Numbered from the stretch's first letter, positions 1 to 9,196 are shown. The stretch: DNA of 43,628 nucleotides from Brevibacterium sp. (GCF_031179145.1 NZ_JAPSIB010000020.1:1-43628), one strand, 5' to 3'. Notes: a model not told the origin generated them from the letters alone. Numbers and translations are program-made.

Positions 1-339
1 CGGAGAGATCCACTTCACATCATACGCACAGGTAACAAAATAGGTGAACTCGGTCACAGGACGGGGGCGAGCCCGCCGCCTCGGACTGCCCGCCGAGCGC
101 CGAGAAGGGGCATGAGTACCACAGATCACCGGGCAACGCCCCAGATCAGACCTCCTCGTCCGATCCTCCGGACGGAAAATCGGCAAAGCGGATGATCTGT
201 GAATTCCGGCACGTACGATGGACCCTGTCGGTTTGCGTCACAGGTCACAATCAGTTTGACTTATGAGTCGTATCACAGGAGCAACCATGAGGGTTCGCCC
301 TGTCCGCAGAGAAAGACTGCACAACAACTTAGGAGAAGC
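1..339. other. Non-coding leader upstream of the AGCS symporter
   Basis: I see no gene here. The stretch is the upstream region of the symporter that starts at 340. It contains several TCAC/GTCACA words (for example around 238-250 and 276-282), but no promoter pair that I can defend. A purine-rich sequence at 96-115 looks a little like part of a glycine riboswitch core, but the conserved partner segments are missing. The open frame continues upstream of 340 to an ATG at 199, but that N-terminal part has no family similarity. Confidence 0.5.
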
Positions 340-1875
340 GTGTCCGCTTTCATCGAATGGCTGAACAGCATCATCTGGTCGTCAGCCCTTGTCTACCTGT
401 GCCTCGGCGCCGGACTGTACTTCACGATCCGCTCGAGAGCCGTGCAGATCCGTCAGATCAAGGCGATCTTCACACAGATGTTCCGGGGCAAGAGCTCCAA
501 TGAGGGAGTGTCCTCGTTCCAGGCGCTGTCGATATCGCTGGCCGGTCGCGTGGGCGTCGGCAACATCGCCGGCGTCGCCACCGCGATCGGCTTCGGCGGC
601 CCGGGTGCCGTCGTCTGGATGTGGATCTCGGCGCTGCTGGGCGCCTCCACGTCGTTCGTCGAATCGACCCTCGGCCAGATCTACAAGCAGCAGGACCCCA
701 AGACCGGTGAGTACCGGGGTGGCCCCGCCTTCTTCATCGAGAAGGCCTACCGCCACACCAAGGCCAAGGGCCTGTTCAAGGTCTACGGCATGGTGTTCGC
801 CTTCGTCACCGTCATGGCCATGAGCTTCATGCTCCCCGGTATCCAGTCGAACGCGATCTCCGGCGCCATGAGCAATGCCTGGAACCTGCCGACCTGGATC
901 ACCGCTCTCGGTCTGGCCGTCATCCTGGGCTTCATCATCATCGGCGGCGTCAAGCGCATCGCCCACTTCGCCTCACTCGCCGTGCCGTTCATGGCCATCG
1001 TCTACATCATCGCCGCGATCCTCGTCACCCTGTTCAATGCCGATCAGATCATCCCGGTCATCGAACTCATCTTCACCTCGGCCTTCGGCATCGACGCCGG
1101 CCCGGAAGCCGCCTTCGGCGGAATCCTCGGCATGGCCGTCCAGTGGGGCGTCCAGCGCGGCATCTACTCGAACGAAGCCGGTCAGGGCACCGGTCCGCAC
1201 GCCGCCGCCGCAGCCGAGGTCTCACACCCCGCGAAGCAGGGACTGGTCCAGGCCGGCTCCGTCTACATCGACACCCTGTTCGTCTGCTCGGCGACCGCGT
1301 TCATGATCCTCTCCACCGGCATGTACAAGGTCTTCGGTGAGGACGGCACCACCGTCATCGGCTCCGGCCGGGGACAGCTGGCCGAGGAGATCGCCGCCAC
1401 TCCGGGCGAGACCTGGCCGCAGGCGGGGCTCGACACCCTGATCTCCGGCTTCGGCGCCAGCTTCATCGCGATCTCGATCTTCCTCTTCGCGCTGACGACC
1501 ATCGTCGCGTACTACTACATGGCCGAGACGAACCTCGTCTACCTGCTGGGGCGCTTCAAGAACCCCCTGGTGATGGTCATCGGGGAACGCCTCCTGCAGC
1601 TGCTCATCCTCATCGCCGTCGCAGTCGGCGCGATCCAGGCCTCGGGCAGCGCATGGGCCCTGGGCGATGTCGGAGTCGGACTGATGGCATGGCTGAACAT
1701 CATCGCGATCCTCATCCTCCAGCAGCCGGCATTCAAGATCCTCCGGGACTTCGAACGCCAGACGAAGGAGGGACTGGACCCGGTCTTCGATCCGAAGGCG
1801 CTCGAGATCAGGAATGCCGATTTCTGGACCCATCGTCTTGAGAGCCTCAAGTCGGGAGCAGTCCGGAAGGGCTGA
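340..1875 (+). CDS. AGCS family sodium:alanine/glycine symporter
   Basis: This 511-aa membrane protein belongs to the alanine/glycine:cation symporter family, which imports small neutral amino acids with Na+. Family hallmarks are seen: GRVGVGNIAGVATAIGFGG near the N-terminus, the central YSNEAGQGTGPHAAAAAEV segment, and about ten hydrophobic helices. I chose the GTG at 340 because AGGAG lies at 331-335, and because family similarity starts at once with a short amphipathic stretch (FIEWLNSIIW). The in-frame ATG at 199 would add 47 residues of non-family sequence. The gene stands alone and converges with the UvrA paralogue; a strong hairpin follows at 1896-1931. Substrate (alanine versus glycine) cannot be told from sequence. 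Confidence 0.93.
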   Translation: MSAFIEWLNSIIWSSALVYLCLGAGLYFTIRSRAVQIRQIKAIFTQMFRGKSSNEGVSSFQALSISLAGRVGVGNIAGVATAIGFGGPGAVVWMWISALLGASTSFVESTLGQIYKQQDPKTGEYRGGPAFFIEKAYRHTKAKGLFKVYGMVFAFVTVMAMSFMLPGIQSNAISGAMSNAWNLPTWITALGLAVILGFIIIGGVKRIAHFASLAVPFMAIVYIIAAILVTLFNADQIIPVIELIFTSAFGIDAGPEAAFGGILGMAVQWGVQRGIYSNEAGQGTGPHAAAAAEVSHPAKQGLVQAGSVYIDTLFVCSATAFMILSTGMYKVFGEDGTTVIGSGRGQLAEEIAATPGETWPQAGLDTLISGFGASFIAISIFLFALTTIVAYYYMAETNLVYLLGRFKNPLVMVIGERLLQLLILIAVAVGAIQASGSAWALGDVGVGLMAWLNIIAILILQQPAFKILRDFERQTKEGLDPVFDPKALEIRNADFWTHRLESLKSGAVRKG

Positions 1876-1895
1876 TCAGCCGCACGAAGAAGTGA

Positions 1896-1931
1896 CGCGA
1901 GGCCCGGGACAATGGTGTCCCGGGCCTCGCG
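1896..1931. terminator. Bidirectional terminator between AGCS gene and UvrA paralogue
   Basis: A perfect 15-bp inverted repeat (CGCGAGGCCCGGGAC at 1896-1910 against 1917-1931) has a 6-nt loop. It lies 20 nt after the symporter stop and between two convergent genes. There is no T-run, which is common for GC-rich hairpins in actinobacteria. Confidence 0.8.
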
Positions 1932-1967
1932 CGTGCCTGCACCGCGCGTGCCTGCACCGCGCGTGCC
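1931..1967. repeat. 15-bp tandem repeat
   Basis: The unit GCGTGCCTGCACCGC occurs at 1931-1945 and 1946-1960, followed by a partial third copy (1961-1967). It abuts the right arm of the terminator hairpin and ends about 35 nt before the stop codon of the UvrA paralogue. It is non-coding. Confidence 0.75.
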
Positions 1968-2002
1968 GCCGTTCGACCGCACGCGGCAAACCGAGGGAAC
2001 CG

Positions 2003-4549
2003 TCAGCCGAACCGCTCCCTGAGCACCCGGGCCGTAGCTCCCACTCCCCCGTGTGCGACCTCCTCGGGTGCCCCGGCTGCCACGAGTCGTCCCCCGTCAG
2101 GACCCGCGCCGGGCCCGAGGTCGATGAGCCAGTCGGCTCCGGCCGCGATCTCCATGTTGTGGTCGGCCATGAGGATGGTGTCGCCCTCGCCGACGATCTG
2201 CCGGAACAGGTCGGACAGCACCCGCGCATCGCTCGGGTGGAGGCCGTTCGTCGGCTCGTCGAGGACGAAGAGCGCACGCTCCCGCCGTCTCCTTGCGCGC
2301 ATGGCTGCGGCCAGGCGCAGCCGCTGCGCCTCTCCACCGGAGAGCGTCGAGGACGACTGGCCGAGCAGCAGCCCGCCGAGCCCCACTCTCTGCAGGGCCT
2401 CGAAGTGGTCGACGGCGCCCAGCACCTCGGCGAAGCAGGCGCCTGCTGCATCGATCGAGAGTCCGAGCACCTCGGCGATGCTCAGACCGTCCACGGTGAT
2501 CTCGAGGGTGTCCTCGGTGAATCGGCGGCCTTCGCATTCGGGGCATCTTCCGCTCGACGCGGGCAGATGGACGAGGTCGATCGTGATCGTGCCGAGCCCT
2601 TCGCAGCGCGGGCAGCGTCCGGTCGCCGTGTTGAAGGAGAACTGGGAGGCCGAATAGCCGCGCGCCCTCGCCTCGGGGGTCTTCGCGAAGAGGGACCGGA
2701 TCCTGTCGAAGATCCCCAGGTAGGTGCCGATGACCGAACGCGGCGAACGGCCAATGGCACTCTGGTCGAAGCTCACCACCCGGGAGAACGACTCCAGCCC
2801 CTCGGCCTTCGCCGCGGCGAGCCCCGACGACTCCTCGACGCCGGCCATCGCCAGCGGACCCTCGTCGTCGAGGAGCGAAGTGGCCCCGGACCGGGAGACG
2901 AGCGAGGCGATGGAGCGCAGCAGCGAGCTCTTCCCCGAACCCGACACTCCGGTCACCACCGTCAGCGCCCCGACGGGGAACTCGACGGTGAGTCCGGTCA
3001 GCGTATTCGCCCTGAGGTTCGAGCATCGCGCCCAGGCCTGAGCCGAGTGGCGGCCGCCGCGTTGCCTGCCGTCGGCAACGTCACCGGCAGCGCGGTCACC
3101 CTCCCGACTCCACGGGGGCAGCGCCGGTTCGTTGCGCAGCCGGGCGGCGGTTCCGCTCTCGCCCGCCAGCGCCTCCGCGACGGGTCCGGAGAACATCACC
3201 CGCCCGCCCTTGTCGCCGCCTCCGGGTCCGAGTTCGACGACCCAGTCGCAGCGCCGCACCGTCTCCATCTCGTGTTCGACGAGGATGACGGTGTTGCCCG
3301 CATCGCGCAGGGCCTCGATGAAAGTGAAGAGGTGGTCCGTGTCCGCCGGGTGCAGACCGGTGGAGAGCTCGTCGAAGACGTACACCATTCCGTGCAGTCC
3401 GCTGTGCAGGTGGGCCGCGAGCCGCAGCCTCTGCAGCTCGCCCGGCGACAGGGTGGAGGCAGGGCGGTTCGGCGCGAGATACCCCACGCCGAGCGAGTCG
3501 ATGACGGAGATCCGCTTGTCGAGCTCGTCGAGGAGCACCGCGGCGGCGTCCACGGTCGCGGAGTCGGGATGCCCCCGCGCGGAACCGTCTCCGGACAGCG
3601 CCGAGGTGACGGAGGAGCGGATGAATCGCGCCAGGTCTCCGAGGCTGCGGGCGGTCACCTCGGCGATGTTCTCCCCTCCGATCCGCACCTTGAGTGCGGC
3701 CCGGGCGATGCGGGCGCCGCCGCAGTCGGGGCAGGTCTCGGTGCGCAGGAACTGCTCGGTCCGCTCCCGGATCGAGGCGGAACCGGTCGTCACGGTCGTA
3801 TCGAGCAGGTAGCGCCTGGCGCTGCGGAACTTCCCCTTGTACCCGCGGGAGATGTGCTCCTTGAGCTTCTCGGGTTCGACGGTGATGGTCGGGGTCTCGT
3901 CCGTGAGCAGCAGCCAGTCGCGCGTCTCTGCGGGCAGCTCCCGCCACGGTCGGTCGATGTCGATCCCCATGGACTCGACGAGATGCTTGAAGTTCCTCCC
4001 CAGCCACCCGCCCGGCCAGGCCGCGATCGCGCCCTCGCGGATCGTCAGCCCCTCATCGGGCACCGCAGCCGCGAGGTCGATGTCGTGGAGGCTGCCCTTG
4101 GCCGCGCAGGTGGGGCAGGCGCCCTCGACCGTGTTCGGGGAGAACGCCGAGGCGAGCAGTCGAGCGTGCCCCGGCGGATAGGTCCCGATGCGGGAGAAGA
4201 GGACCCGAAGCAGATCCGCGACCTGGGACAGGGTGCCCACGCTCGAATGTTCGGGAGGCGCGGTGACGAGCTGTTTGACGGCGATCGCGGCGGGCAGGCC
4301 GGTGATCCGGTCGACTTCCGGTGCGGCCATGGTCCCGAGGAGGTGGCGGGTGAAGGGCGAGACGGATTCGAGGTAGCGCCGTTGCGCCTCGGCGTAGATC
4401 GTGTCGAAGGCGAGCGAGGACTTCCCGGAGCCGGAGACCCCGCAGATCGCGATGAGCAGCCCGTGGGGCAGGCCCACGGTGATGTCCGCGAGGTTGTGCT
4501 CGCGGGCTCCGACGACGCTCAGTTCCGTGTGCCTGCGTTCCGTGTGCAT
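2003..4549 (-). CDS. UvrA-like ABC ATPase (short UvrA2/drug-resistance class)
   Basis: This 848-aa protein has two ABC ATPase modules in the UvrA arrangement. The first has GVSGSGKSS (about residues 37-45) and the signature LSPGELQRLRLA. The second has GVSGSGKSSLL and LSGGEAQRLRLA. Zinc-finger pairs CPTC, CPDC, and CPRC/CPEC are visible. Housekeeping UvrA is about 950 aa. The missing length falls after the first Walker A, where the UvrB-binding region would be, as in UvrA2 and the antibiotic-resistance UvrA paralogues. The ATG at 4549 is preferred because GGAAGGAA lies 9-16 nt upstream; an in-frame start at 4582 lacks this. The protein probably binds DNA or intercalators independently of UvrBC. 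No resistance or biosynthetic genes adjoin it. The exact role is unknown. Confidence 0.9.
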   Translation of the reverse strand: MHTERRHTELSVVGAREHNLADITVGLPHGLLIAICGVSGSGKSSLAFDTIYAEAQRRYLESVSPFTRHLLGTMAAPEVDRITGLPAAIAVKQLVTAPPEHSSVGTLSQVADLLRVLFSRIGTYPPGHARLLASAFSPNTVEGACPTCAAKGSLHDIDLAAAVPDEGLTIREGAIAAWPGGWLGRNFKHLVESMGIDIDRPWRELPAETRDWLLLTDETPTITVEPEKLKEHISRGYKGKFRSARRYLLDTTVTTGSASIRERTEQFLRTETCPDCGGARIARAALKVRIGGENIAEVTARSLGDLARFIRSSVTSALSGDGSARGHPDSATVDAAAVLLDELDKRISVIDSLGVGYLAPNRPASTLSPGELQRLRLAAHLHSGLHGMVYVFDELSTGLHPADTDHLFTFIEALRDAGNTVILVEHEMETVRRCDWVVELGPGGGDKGGRVMFSGPVAEALAGESGTAARLRNEPALPPWSREGDRAAGDVADGRQRGGRHSAQAWARCSNLRANTLTGLTVEFPVGALTVVTGVSGSGKSSLLRSIASLVSRSGATSLLDDEGPLAMAGVEESSGLAAAKAEGLESFSRVVSFDQSAIGRSPRSVIGTYLGIFDRIRSLFAKTPEARARGYSASQFSFNTATGRCPRCEGLGTITIDLVHLPASSGRCPECEGRRFTEDTLEITVDGLSIAEVLGLSIDAAGACFAEVLGAVDHFEALQRVGLGGLLLGQSSSTLSGGEAQRLRLAAAMRARRRRERALFVLDEPTNGLHPSDARVLSDLFRQIVGEGDTILMADHNMEIAAGADWLIDLGPGAGPDGGRLVAAGAPEEVAHGGVGATARVLRERFG

Positions 4550-4630
4550 GCGTCGTTCCTTCCCTTCGTTCGCATCGCGCACCGGCCGCGTTCGAGCACC
4601 GAGACGCCGTGATTCCGCTCAGTCGAGACG

Positions 4631-4667
4631 CATCGAGCGGACCACTGAACTCGTGGTCCGCTCGATG
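4631..4667 (-). terminator. Terminator downstream of fructose-bisphosphate aldolase
   Basis: A perfect 15-bp inverted repeat (CATCGAGCGGACCAC at 4631-4645 against 4653-4667) has a 7-nt loop. It lies just 3' of the aldolase stop on the minus strand and upstream of the UvrA paralogue, so the two genes are likely transcribed separately. Confidence 0.8.
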
Positions 4668-4686
4668 AGTGCCTCTGCTCAGGTGT

Positions 4687-5709
4687 CTACTTCAGACTCG
4701 TGCCTGCCGAGCCGAGGTTCTCGCAGGCCTCGACGACGCGCTGGGCCATGCCTGCTTCCGCAGCCTTTCCGTAGGCGCGCGGGTCGTAGAGCTTCTTGTT
4801 CCCGACCTCGCCGTCGATCTTGAGCACACCGTCGTAGTTGCGGAACATGTGCTCGACGACCGGACGGGTGAAGGCGTACTGGGTGTCCGTGTCGACGTTC
4901 ATCTTCACGACGCCGTGCCGGACCGCCTCGGCGATCTCCTCGGCGCTCGAGCCGGATCCACCGTGGAAGACGAGGTCGAACGGGGAGTCCTTGCCCACCT
5001 CCTTGCCGACGGCCGCCTGGATCTCGCCGAGCAGGGACGGACGCAGCCGGACATTGCCGGGCTTGTAGACCCCGTGGACGTTGCCGAAGGTCAGCGCCGT
5101 GAGGTAGCGGCCCTTCTCGCCGGTTCCCAGAGCCTTGACCGTGGCCAGACCGTCGTCGACGCTCGTGTAGAGCTTGTCGTTGATCTCATTCTCGACGCCG
5201 TCCTCTTCCCCGCCGACGACTCCGACCTCGATCTCGAGGATCGACTTCGCCGCGGCGGAGAGTTCGAGCAGCTCTTCGGCCAGGGTCAGGTTCTCATCGA
5301 GCGGCACCGCGGAGCCGTCCCACATGTGCGACTGGAAGTAGGGTTCACCGCCGGCCTCGACGCGTTCGGTCGAGAGCGCGAGCAGGGGCTTCACCCACTC
5401 CTCCACGGCGTCCTTCGGTGCGTGGTCGGTGTGGAGAGCGATGTTGACGTCGTAGCTCTTGGCCACCTCGGCGGCGAACACCGAGAAGGCGATCGCCCCC
5501 CGCACACGATCCTTGATCGTCGGACCAGACATGTATTCGGCGCCGCCGGTCGAGATCTGCACGATTCCGTCCGAACCCGCTTCGGCGAAGCCGCGGATCG
5601 CTGCGTTGATCGTCTGCGAGGACGTGCAGTTGATCGCGGGGTAGGCGAAGCCCTTCGACTTCGCCCGGTCGATCATCTCCGCATACACCTCTGGACTTGC
5701 AATGGGCAT
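4687..5709 (-). CDS. fbaA: Class II fructose-bisphosphate aldolase
   Basis: This 340-aa zinc enzyme cleaves fructose-1,6-bisphosphate to DHAP and glyceraldehyde-3-phosphate in glycolysis and gluconeogenesis. The metal/active-site motif LHTDHAPKD is at about residues 92-100 (His93, Asp95, His96), and the phosphate-binding FHGGSGSS is in the C-terminal half. The length is typical of the class IIA enzymes of actinobacteria. The ATG at 5709 has AAGGAG about 6 nt upstream and gives the usual N-terminus MPIASPEVY. An in-frame upstream start at 5748 has no support. The gene appears monocistronic: a strong hairpin follows, and the BCCT gene upstream is 88 nt away with its own small dyad at its stop. 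Confidence 0.97.
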   Translation of the reverse strand: MPIASPEVYAEMIDRAKSKGFAYPAINCTSSQTINAAIRGFAEAGSDGIVQISTGGAEYMSGPTIKDRVRGAIAFSVFAAEVAKSYDVNIALHTDHAPKDAVEEWVKPLLALSTERVEAGGEPYFQSHMWDGSAVPLDENLTLAEELLELSAAAKSILEIEVGVVGGEEDGVENEINDKLYTSVDDGLATVKALGTGEKGRYLTALTFGNVHGVYKPGNVRLRPSLLGEIQAAVGKEVGKDSPFDLVFHGGSGSSAEEIAEAVRHGVVKMNVDTDTQYAFTRPVVEHMFRNYDGVLKIDGEVGNKKLYDPRAYGKAAEAGMAQRVVEACENLGSAGTSLK

Positions 5710-5778
5710 GAGCGCTCCTTCTCGAAACTCAATGGCACACAGAGCCATTCGGCGGGTGAACTGTCTGCCTACAGCCTA

Positions 5779-5802
5779 AGTGATCGTCCCGCGGTGATCA
5801 CT
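5779..5802 (-). terminator. Possible weak hairpin at the end of the BCCT gene
   Basis: Inverted repeat AGTGATC (5779-5785) / GATCACT (5796-5802) with a 10-nt loop overlaps the BCCT stop codon. It is short and has no T-run, so it could equally be an operator for the aldolase promoter that must lie in this 88-nt gap. Confidence 0.3.
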
Positions 5803-7723
5803 GACCCGCTGATCCGCCACGGCGGGAACCTTTCGACCGTGGCCGGTCGAGGAGTCCACGGCTGCGGGTCAGCCGGTAGTCGATGCGTTTGTCGACCTGC
5901 TCACCGAGGTATTCGTCGAAGTCACCGGCCAGCTGCTCACCGAGCTCGCGGTAGGCGGCTTCGGTCTCCAGCTGATCGCTCCGCTTCACCTCCGTGCGGA
6001 AGGCCTTGAGCGTCGCGATGCAGATGAGGATGAGGATGACGCTGAAGGGCAGCGCCGTCATCAGGGAGCCTGCCTGCAGGGCTCCGAGCCCTCCGGCGAT
6101 GAGCAGAGCGATTGCCAGCGCACCTTCGAGCAGAGCCCACAGCACTCGCGACCACATCGGCGGGTTGGGGTGTCCACCGGAAGCGAGCATGTCGACGACG
6201 AGCGAACCCGAGTCCGACGAGGTGATGAAGAAGATCGCCACGAGGATGATCGCCAGGACCGAGAGGACCGATCCGAGCGGAAGGGCACCGAGGACATCGA
6301 AGAGAGCACGCTCGGCCACCACACCCTCGGCCGGGTCGACCAGGTCGCGGGAACCGAAGAGCTGGCGGTGCAGGCCGGTTCCGCCCATGACGGAGAACCA
6401 GAAGAACCCGACGATCGACGGCACGAGGAGCACGCCGGCGATGAACTGCCGGACCGTCCGGCCACGCGAGATGCGAGCGATGAAGACGCCGACGAACGGC
6501 GCCCAGGAGATCCACCAGCCCCAGTAGAACATCGTCCAGCTCGCGTTCCACTCAGCACCGTCCGCACCGGTGTAGGCACCGACGTCGAAGGTCATGTCGA
6601 GGACGTTGGCGAGATAGACGCCGAGGGACTCGACGAAGTTCTGGAACAGGAAGAGAGTCGGTCCGAGCACGAGCACGGTGACGAGGAGAACCCCAGCCAG
6701 GCCGAGGTTGATGTTCGAGAGCCATTTCATCCCCACACCCACACCGGAGACCACCGAGGCTGTGGCGATGAAGGTGATGACGACGATGAGGATGATGAGG
6801 AAGGTGTTGTCGTAGTCGCCGACGAGGCCGATGTGCTTGATCCCGGCAGAAATCTGCTGGACGCCGAGTCCGAGTGACGTGGCGATGCCGAACACGGTGC
6901 CGAAGATGGCGACGACATCGATGACATCGCCCGGCCAGCCCTTGACCCTGCTGCCGAGCAGAGGCTCGAGCGCCCACCGGATGGACAGCGGGCGACCGCG
7001 GCGGTGGATCGCGTAGGCGAGTGCCAGACCGAGGACGGCATAGAGCGACCAGGGGTGCAGCCCCCAATGGACGAACGTCTGCGCCATGCCCAGCTGGGCA
7101 TGCTCCGCTCCCTCACCGGGCCAGCCGGGTTTGGCGCCGGTGGTGGCGTAGGTGAGCGGTTCGGCCACTCCGTAGAACACGAGGCCGATGCCCATGCCCG
7201 CGGCGAAGAGCATCGAGAACCAGGAGAGCAGTCCGAACTCAGGACGATCGTCGTCCTTGCCCAGGCGAATCTTCCCGAACTTCGACAGGCCCACGCCGAT
7301 GGCGAATGCGACGAATCCTCCGACCACGAGCATGTAGTACCAGCCGAGGTCGGCGACGATCCAGCCCTGGATCGACGCCATCGCCGGGCCGATCACATCG
7401 GGCAGGATGACGGCGAGTGCGGCGACGCCGACGATGACGATGAGTGCGGGCCAGAACACTCGTGGGGCGATCATGCCCTTGCCGATGTGCACTCCCTGAT
7501 GACGCAGCTTCTGCGTGATCTCATCATCGGAATCACCTTCGCCGATGTGCAGGTTCTGCGGCAGATGGAGCCGCACGGGGTCCGGGGCGCCGAAAAGGTA
7601 GTGTGCTTGCTCATCATCTGGCGACGATTCGGGTTCTGCCGAGGTGACTTCCGCGTCAACGACGGGTTCCTCCTGCGGCGGTGTCTGCTGCCCGATGTCG
7701 CTGCTTTCTCCAGGACGATTCAT
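5798..7723 (-). CDS. BCCT family betaine/choline/carnitine transporter
   Basis: This 641-aa secondary transporter takes up quaternary ammonium compounds such as glycine betaine or choline, usually for osmoprotection. The diagnostic motif MFYWGWWISWAPFVGVFIAR is present, as are twelve predicted helices between about residues 90 and 590. An acidic hydrophilic N-terminal extension of about 85 residues and a basic C-terminal tail (about 50 residues, many Arg) match the osmosensing termini of BetP-like carriers. The ATG at 7723 has GGAAGG a few nt upstream; the frame stays open to 7828, but that part has no family similarity. The gene is divergent from the MFS carrier with a 121-bp gap. Substrate is inferred only at family level. 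Confidence 0.95.
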   Translation of the reverse strand: MNRPGESSDIGQQTPPQEEPVVDAEVTSAEPESSPDDEQAHYLFGAPDPVRLHLPQNLHIGEGDSDDEITQKLRHQGVHIGKGMIAPRVFWPALIVIVGVAALAVILPDVIGPAMASIQGWIVADLGWYYMLVVGGFVAFAIGVGLSKFGKIRLGKDDDRPEFGLLSWFSMLFAAGMGIGLVFYGVAEPLTYATTGAKPGWPGEGAEHAQLGMAQTFVHWGLHPWSLYAVLGLALAYAIHRRGRPLSIRWALEPLLGSRVKGWPGDVIDVVAIFGTVFGIATSLGLGVQQISAGIKHIGLVGDYDNTFLIILIVVITFIATASVVSGVGVGMKWLSNINLGLAGVLLVTVLVLGPTLFLFQNFVESLGVYLANVLDMTFDVGAYTGADGAEWNASWTMFYWGWWISWAPFVGVFIARISRGRTVRQFIAGVLLVPSIVGFFWFSVMGGTGLHRQLFGSRDLVDPAEGVVAERALFDVLGALPLGSVLSVLAIILVAIFFITSSDSGSLVVDMLASGGHPNPPMWSRVLWALLEGALAIALLIAGGLGALQAGSLMTALPFSVILILICIATLKAFRTEVKRSDQLETEAAYRELGEQLAGDFDEYLGEQVDKRIDYRLTRSRGLLDRPRSKGSRRGGSAGQ

Positions 7724-7832
7724 TATGCCTTCCGCGTCGAATACATGGAGCCGTGTGCCAACCTTGCCGTACTCGCCTCCAAACTTCAAGAAATATGACG
7801 TTTTGACACCTTCGAGCGGACCGTCCATTCAG

Positions 7833-7845
7833 TAGGGTTCACTTA
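7833..7845 (+). promoter_or_regulatory. Putative -10 element of a leaderless MFS transcript
   Basis: TAGGGT (7833-7838) fits the actinobacterial TANNNT -10 pattern and lies 6 nt before the ATG at 7845. No Shine-Dalgarno sequence is visible in this gap. The arrangement matches the clearer leaderless promoters at 10084 and 10215. A TTGACA at 7803-7808 is too far (24 bp) to be a standard -35. Confidence 0.4.
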
Positions 7846-9176
7846 TGCAGACACATGCGGCTCCCACCCCTCCGGCGCATGCTCCTCGCGGAGGCGGAGC
7901 ACGGTTCGGGATTCTCAGCTGGGCGCTCTGGGACTGGGGATCGGCATCCTTCAACGCCGTCATCATCACGTTCGTCTTCACCCCCTACCTGACCAAAGGG
8001 GTCGCGGCGAGCGAGGAGGCCGGCTCATCCGCCCTCGGCTGGTCGATGGCCGCCGCAGGGCTCGTCATCGCATTGGTCGCTCCGGCTGTGGGCACGCGAG
8101 CCGACTCGGGCGGGCGGCATCGGATGTGGCTCGGCGTCCACACCGGCATCGTCGTCCTCTCGATGCTCGGACTGTTCTTCGTCCGCGACTCCCCCGAGTA
8201 CCTGTGGCTCGGTCTGCTGCTCATCGCCGTGGGCAGCGTCTTCTTCGAGTTCGCCGAGGTGTCCTACAACGGGATCATGGTCCGCATCACTGAACCCGCG
8301 AACGTCGGCCGGGTGTCCGGGTTCGGCTGGGGCATGGGCTACGTCGGCGGTCTGGTCCTCCTCGTCCTCCTCCTCGTGCTCGTCATCCAGCCCGAGGTCG
8401 GGATCCTCGGCGCCTCGGACGACGGCGGGCTGCGGTTCCGCATCGTCGCAGCGCTGTCCGCCGTCTGGTTCGCGATCTTCGCCCTCCCCGTCCTCTTCAC
8501 CGCCCCCGGACCGGAGTCCGCACCCTCCTCGGACGAGAACCCCATCAGGGCCTTCATCTCCGACTACGCAGCACTGGTCCGACGCCTCGTGCGGATGTGG
8601 AAGGACGAGCACCAGACGCTGCGGTTCTTCATCGCCTCGGCGGTCTTCCGCGATGGACTGGCCGCGATCTTCGCCTTCGCGGGAGTCCTCGCGGCGGGCA
8701 GCTATGGATTCAGCGCCGCGGAGATCATCGTCCTCGGCGTGGCAGCCAACGTCGCCGCCGGCGCGGGGGCGATGATCGCCGGGCTCTTCGATGACCGGGT
8801 CGGCCCCAAACCAGTCATCGTCGCGGGCCTCATCGTCATCCTGCTCGGGGGCCTGCCGATCCTCCTCAGCGACGAGCGGCCGGTGTTCTGGGTCTGCGCA
8901 CTCGTGCTCAGTTTCTGCGTCGGTCCCGTGCAGGCCTCGAGCCGCTCATTCCTCGCCCGGATCACGCCCGCGGAACGGGCCGGGGAGAACTTCGGCCTCT
9001 ATGCCACGACGGGCCGGGCCGTCAGCTTCCTCGGTCCGGCGATGTTCGCGCTCTCCATCTCCGTGTTCGGCTTCCAGCGGGCGGGAGTTCTCGGGATCCT
9101 CCTGGTGCTGCTGGCCGGACTTCTCCTCATCATCACGGTCCGGCCAGAGGGTCCGCGTACAGCTCTGCGGGGATGA
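7845..9176 (+). CDS. MFS transporter, UMF1/Atg22-like family
   Basis: This 443-aa membrane protein has about twelve hydrophobic segments. The N-terminal motif SWALWDWGSASFNAVI is characteristic of the UMF1 (Atg22-like) branch of the major facilitator superfamily, followed by FTPYL and the loop VGTRADSGGRHR. The yeast relative exports amino acids from the vacuole; bacterial substrates are mostly unknown, so no substrate is assigned. The ATG at 7845 is the only sensible start. It lacks an SD but has a -10-like TAGGGT 6 nt upstream, suggesting leaderless translation. The gene converges with the SRPBCC gene, with only 20 nt between stops and no terminator hairpin. Confidence 0.88.
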   Translation: MQTHAAPTPPAHAPRGGGARFGILSWALWDWGSASFNAVIITFVFTPYLTKGVAASEEAGSSALGWSMAAAGLVIALVAPAVGTRADSGGRHRMWLGVHTGIVVLSMLGLFFVRDSPEYLWLGLLLIAVGSVFFEFAEVSYNGIMVRITEPANVGRVSGFGWGMGYVGGLVLLVLLLVLVIQPEVGILGASDDGGLRFRIVAALSAVWFAIFALPVLFTAPGPESAPSSDENPIRAFISDYAALVRRLVRMWKDEHQTLRFFIASAVFRDGLAAIFAFAGVLAAGSYGFSAAEIIVLGVAANVAAGAGAMIAGLFDDRVGPKPVIVAGLIVILLGGLPILLSDERPVFWVCALVLSFCVGPVQASSRSFLARITPAERAGENFGLYATTGRAVSFLGPAMFALSISVFGFQRAGVLGILLVLLAGLLLIITVRPEGPRTALRG

Positions 9177-9196
9177 GCGCCACTTGCGAGCCCGCG

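Noticed and set aside
1..130. Possible glycine riboswitch upstream of the amino-acid symporter (GGAGAG at the left edge, GCCGAGAAGGGGCA near 96).
   Set aside because: The conserved core segments do not occur in order, no second aptamer or CTCTCAGG-like element is present, and the spacing is wrong.
1814..4612. A 932-codon open frame on the plus strand.
   Set aside because: It is the antisense of the UvrA paralogue in very GC-rich DNA. The translation is Arg/Gly/Asp-rich with no motifs, and it runs through the terminator hairpin.
4669..6009. A 446-codon plus-strand frame.
   Set aside because: It is a shadow of the aldolase and BCCT genes, with no family pattern and no ribosome site.
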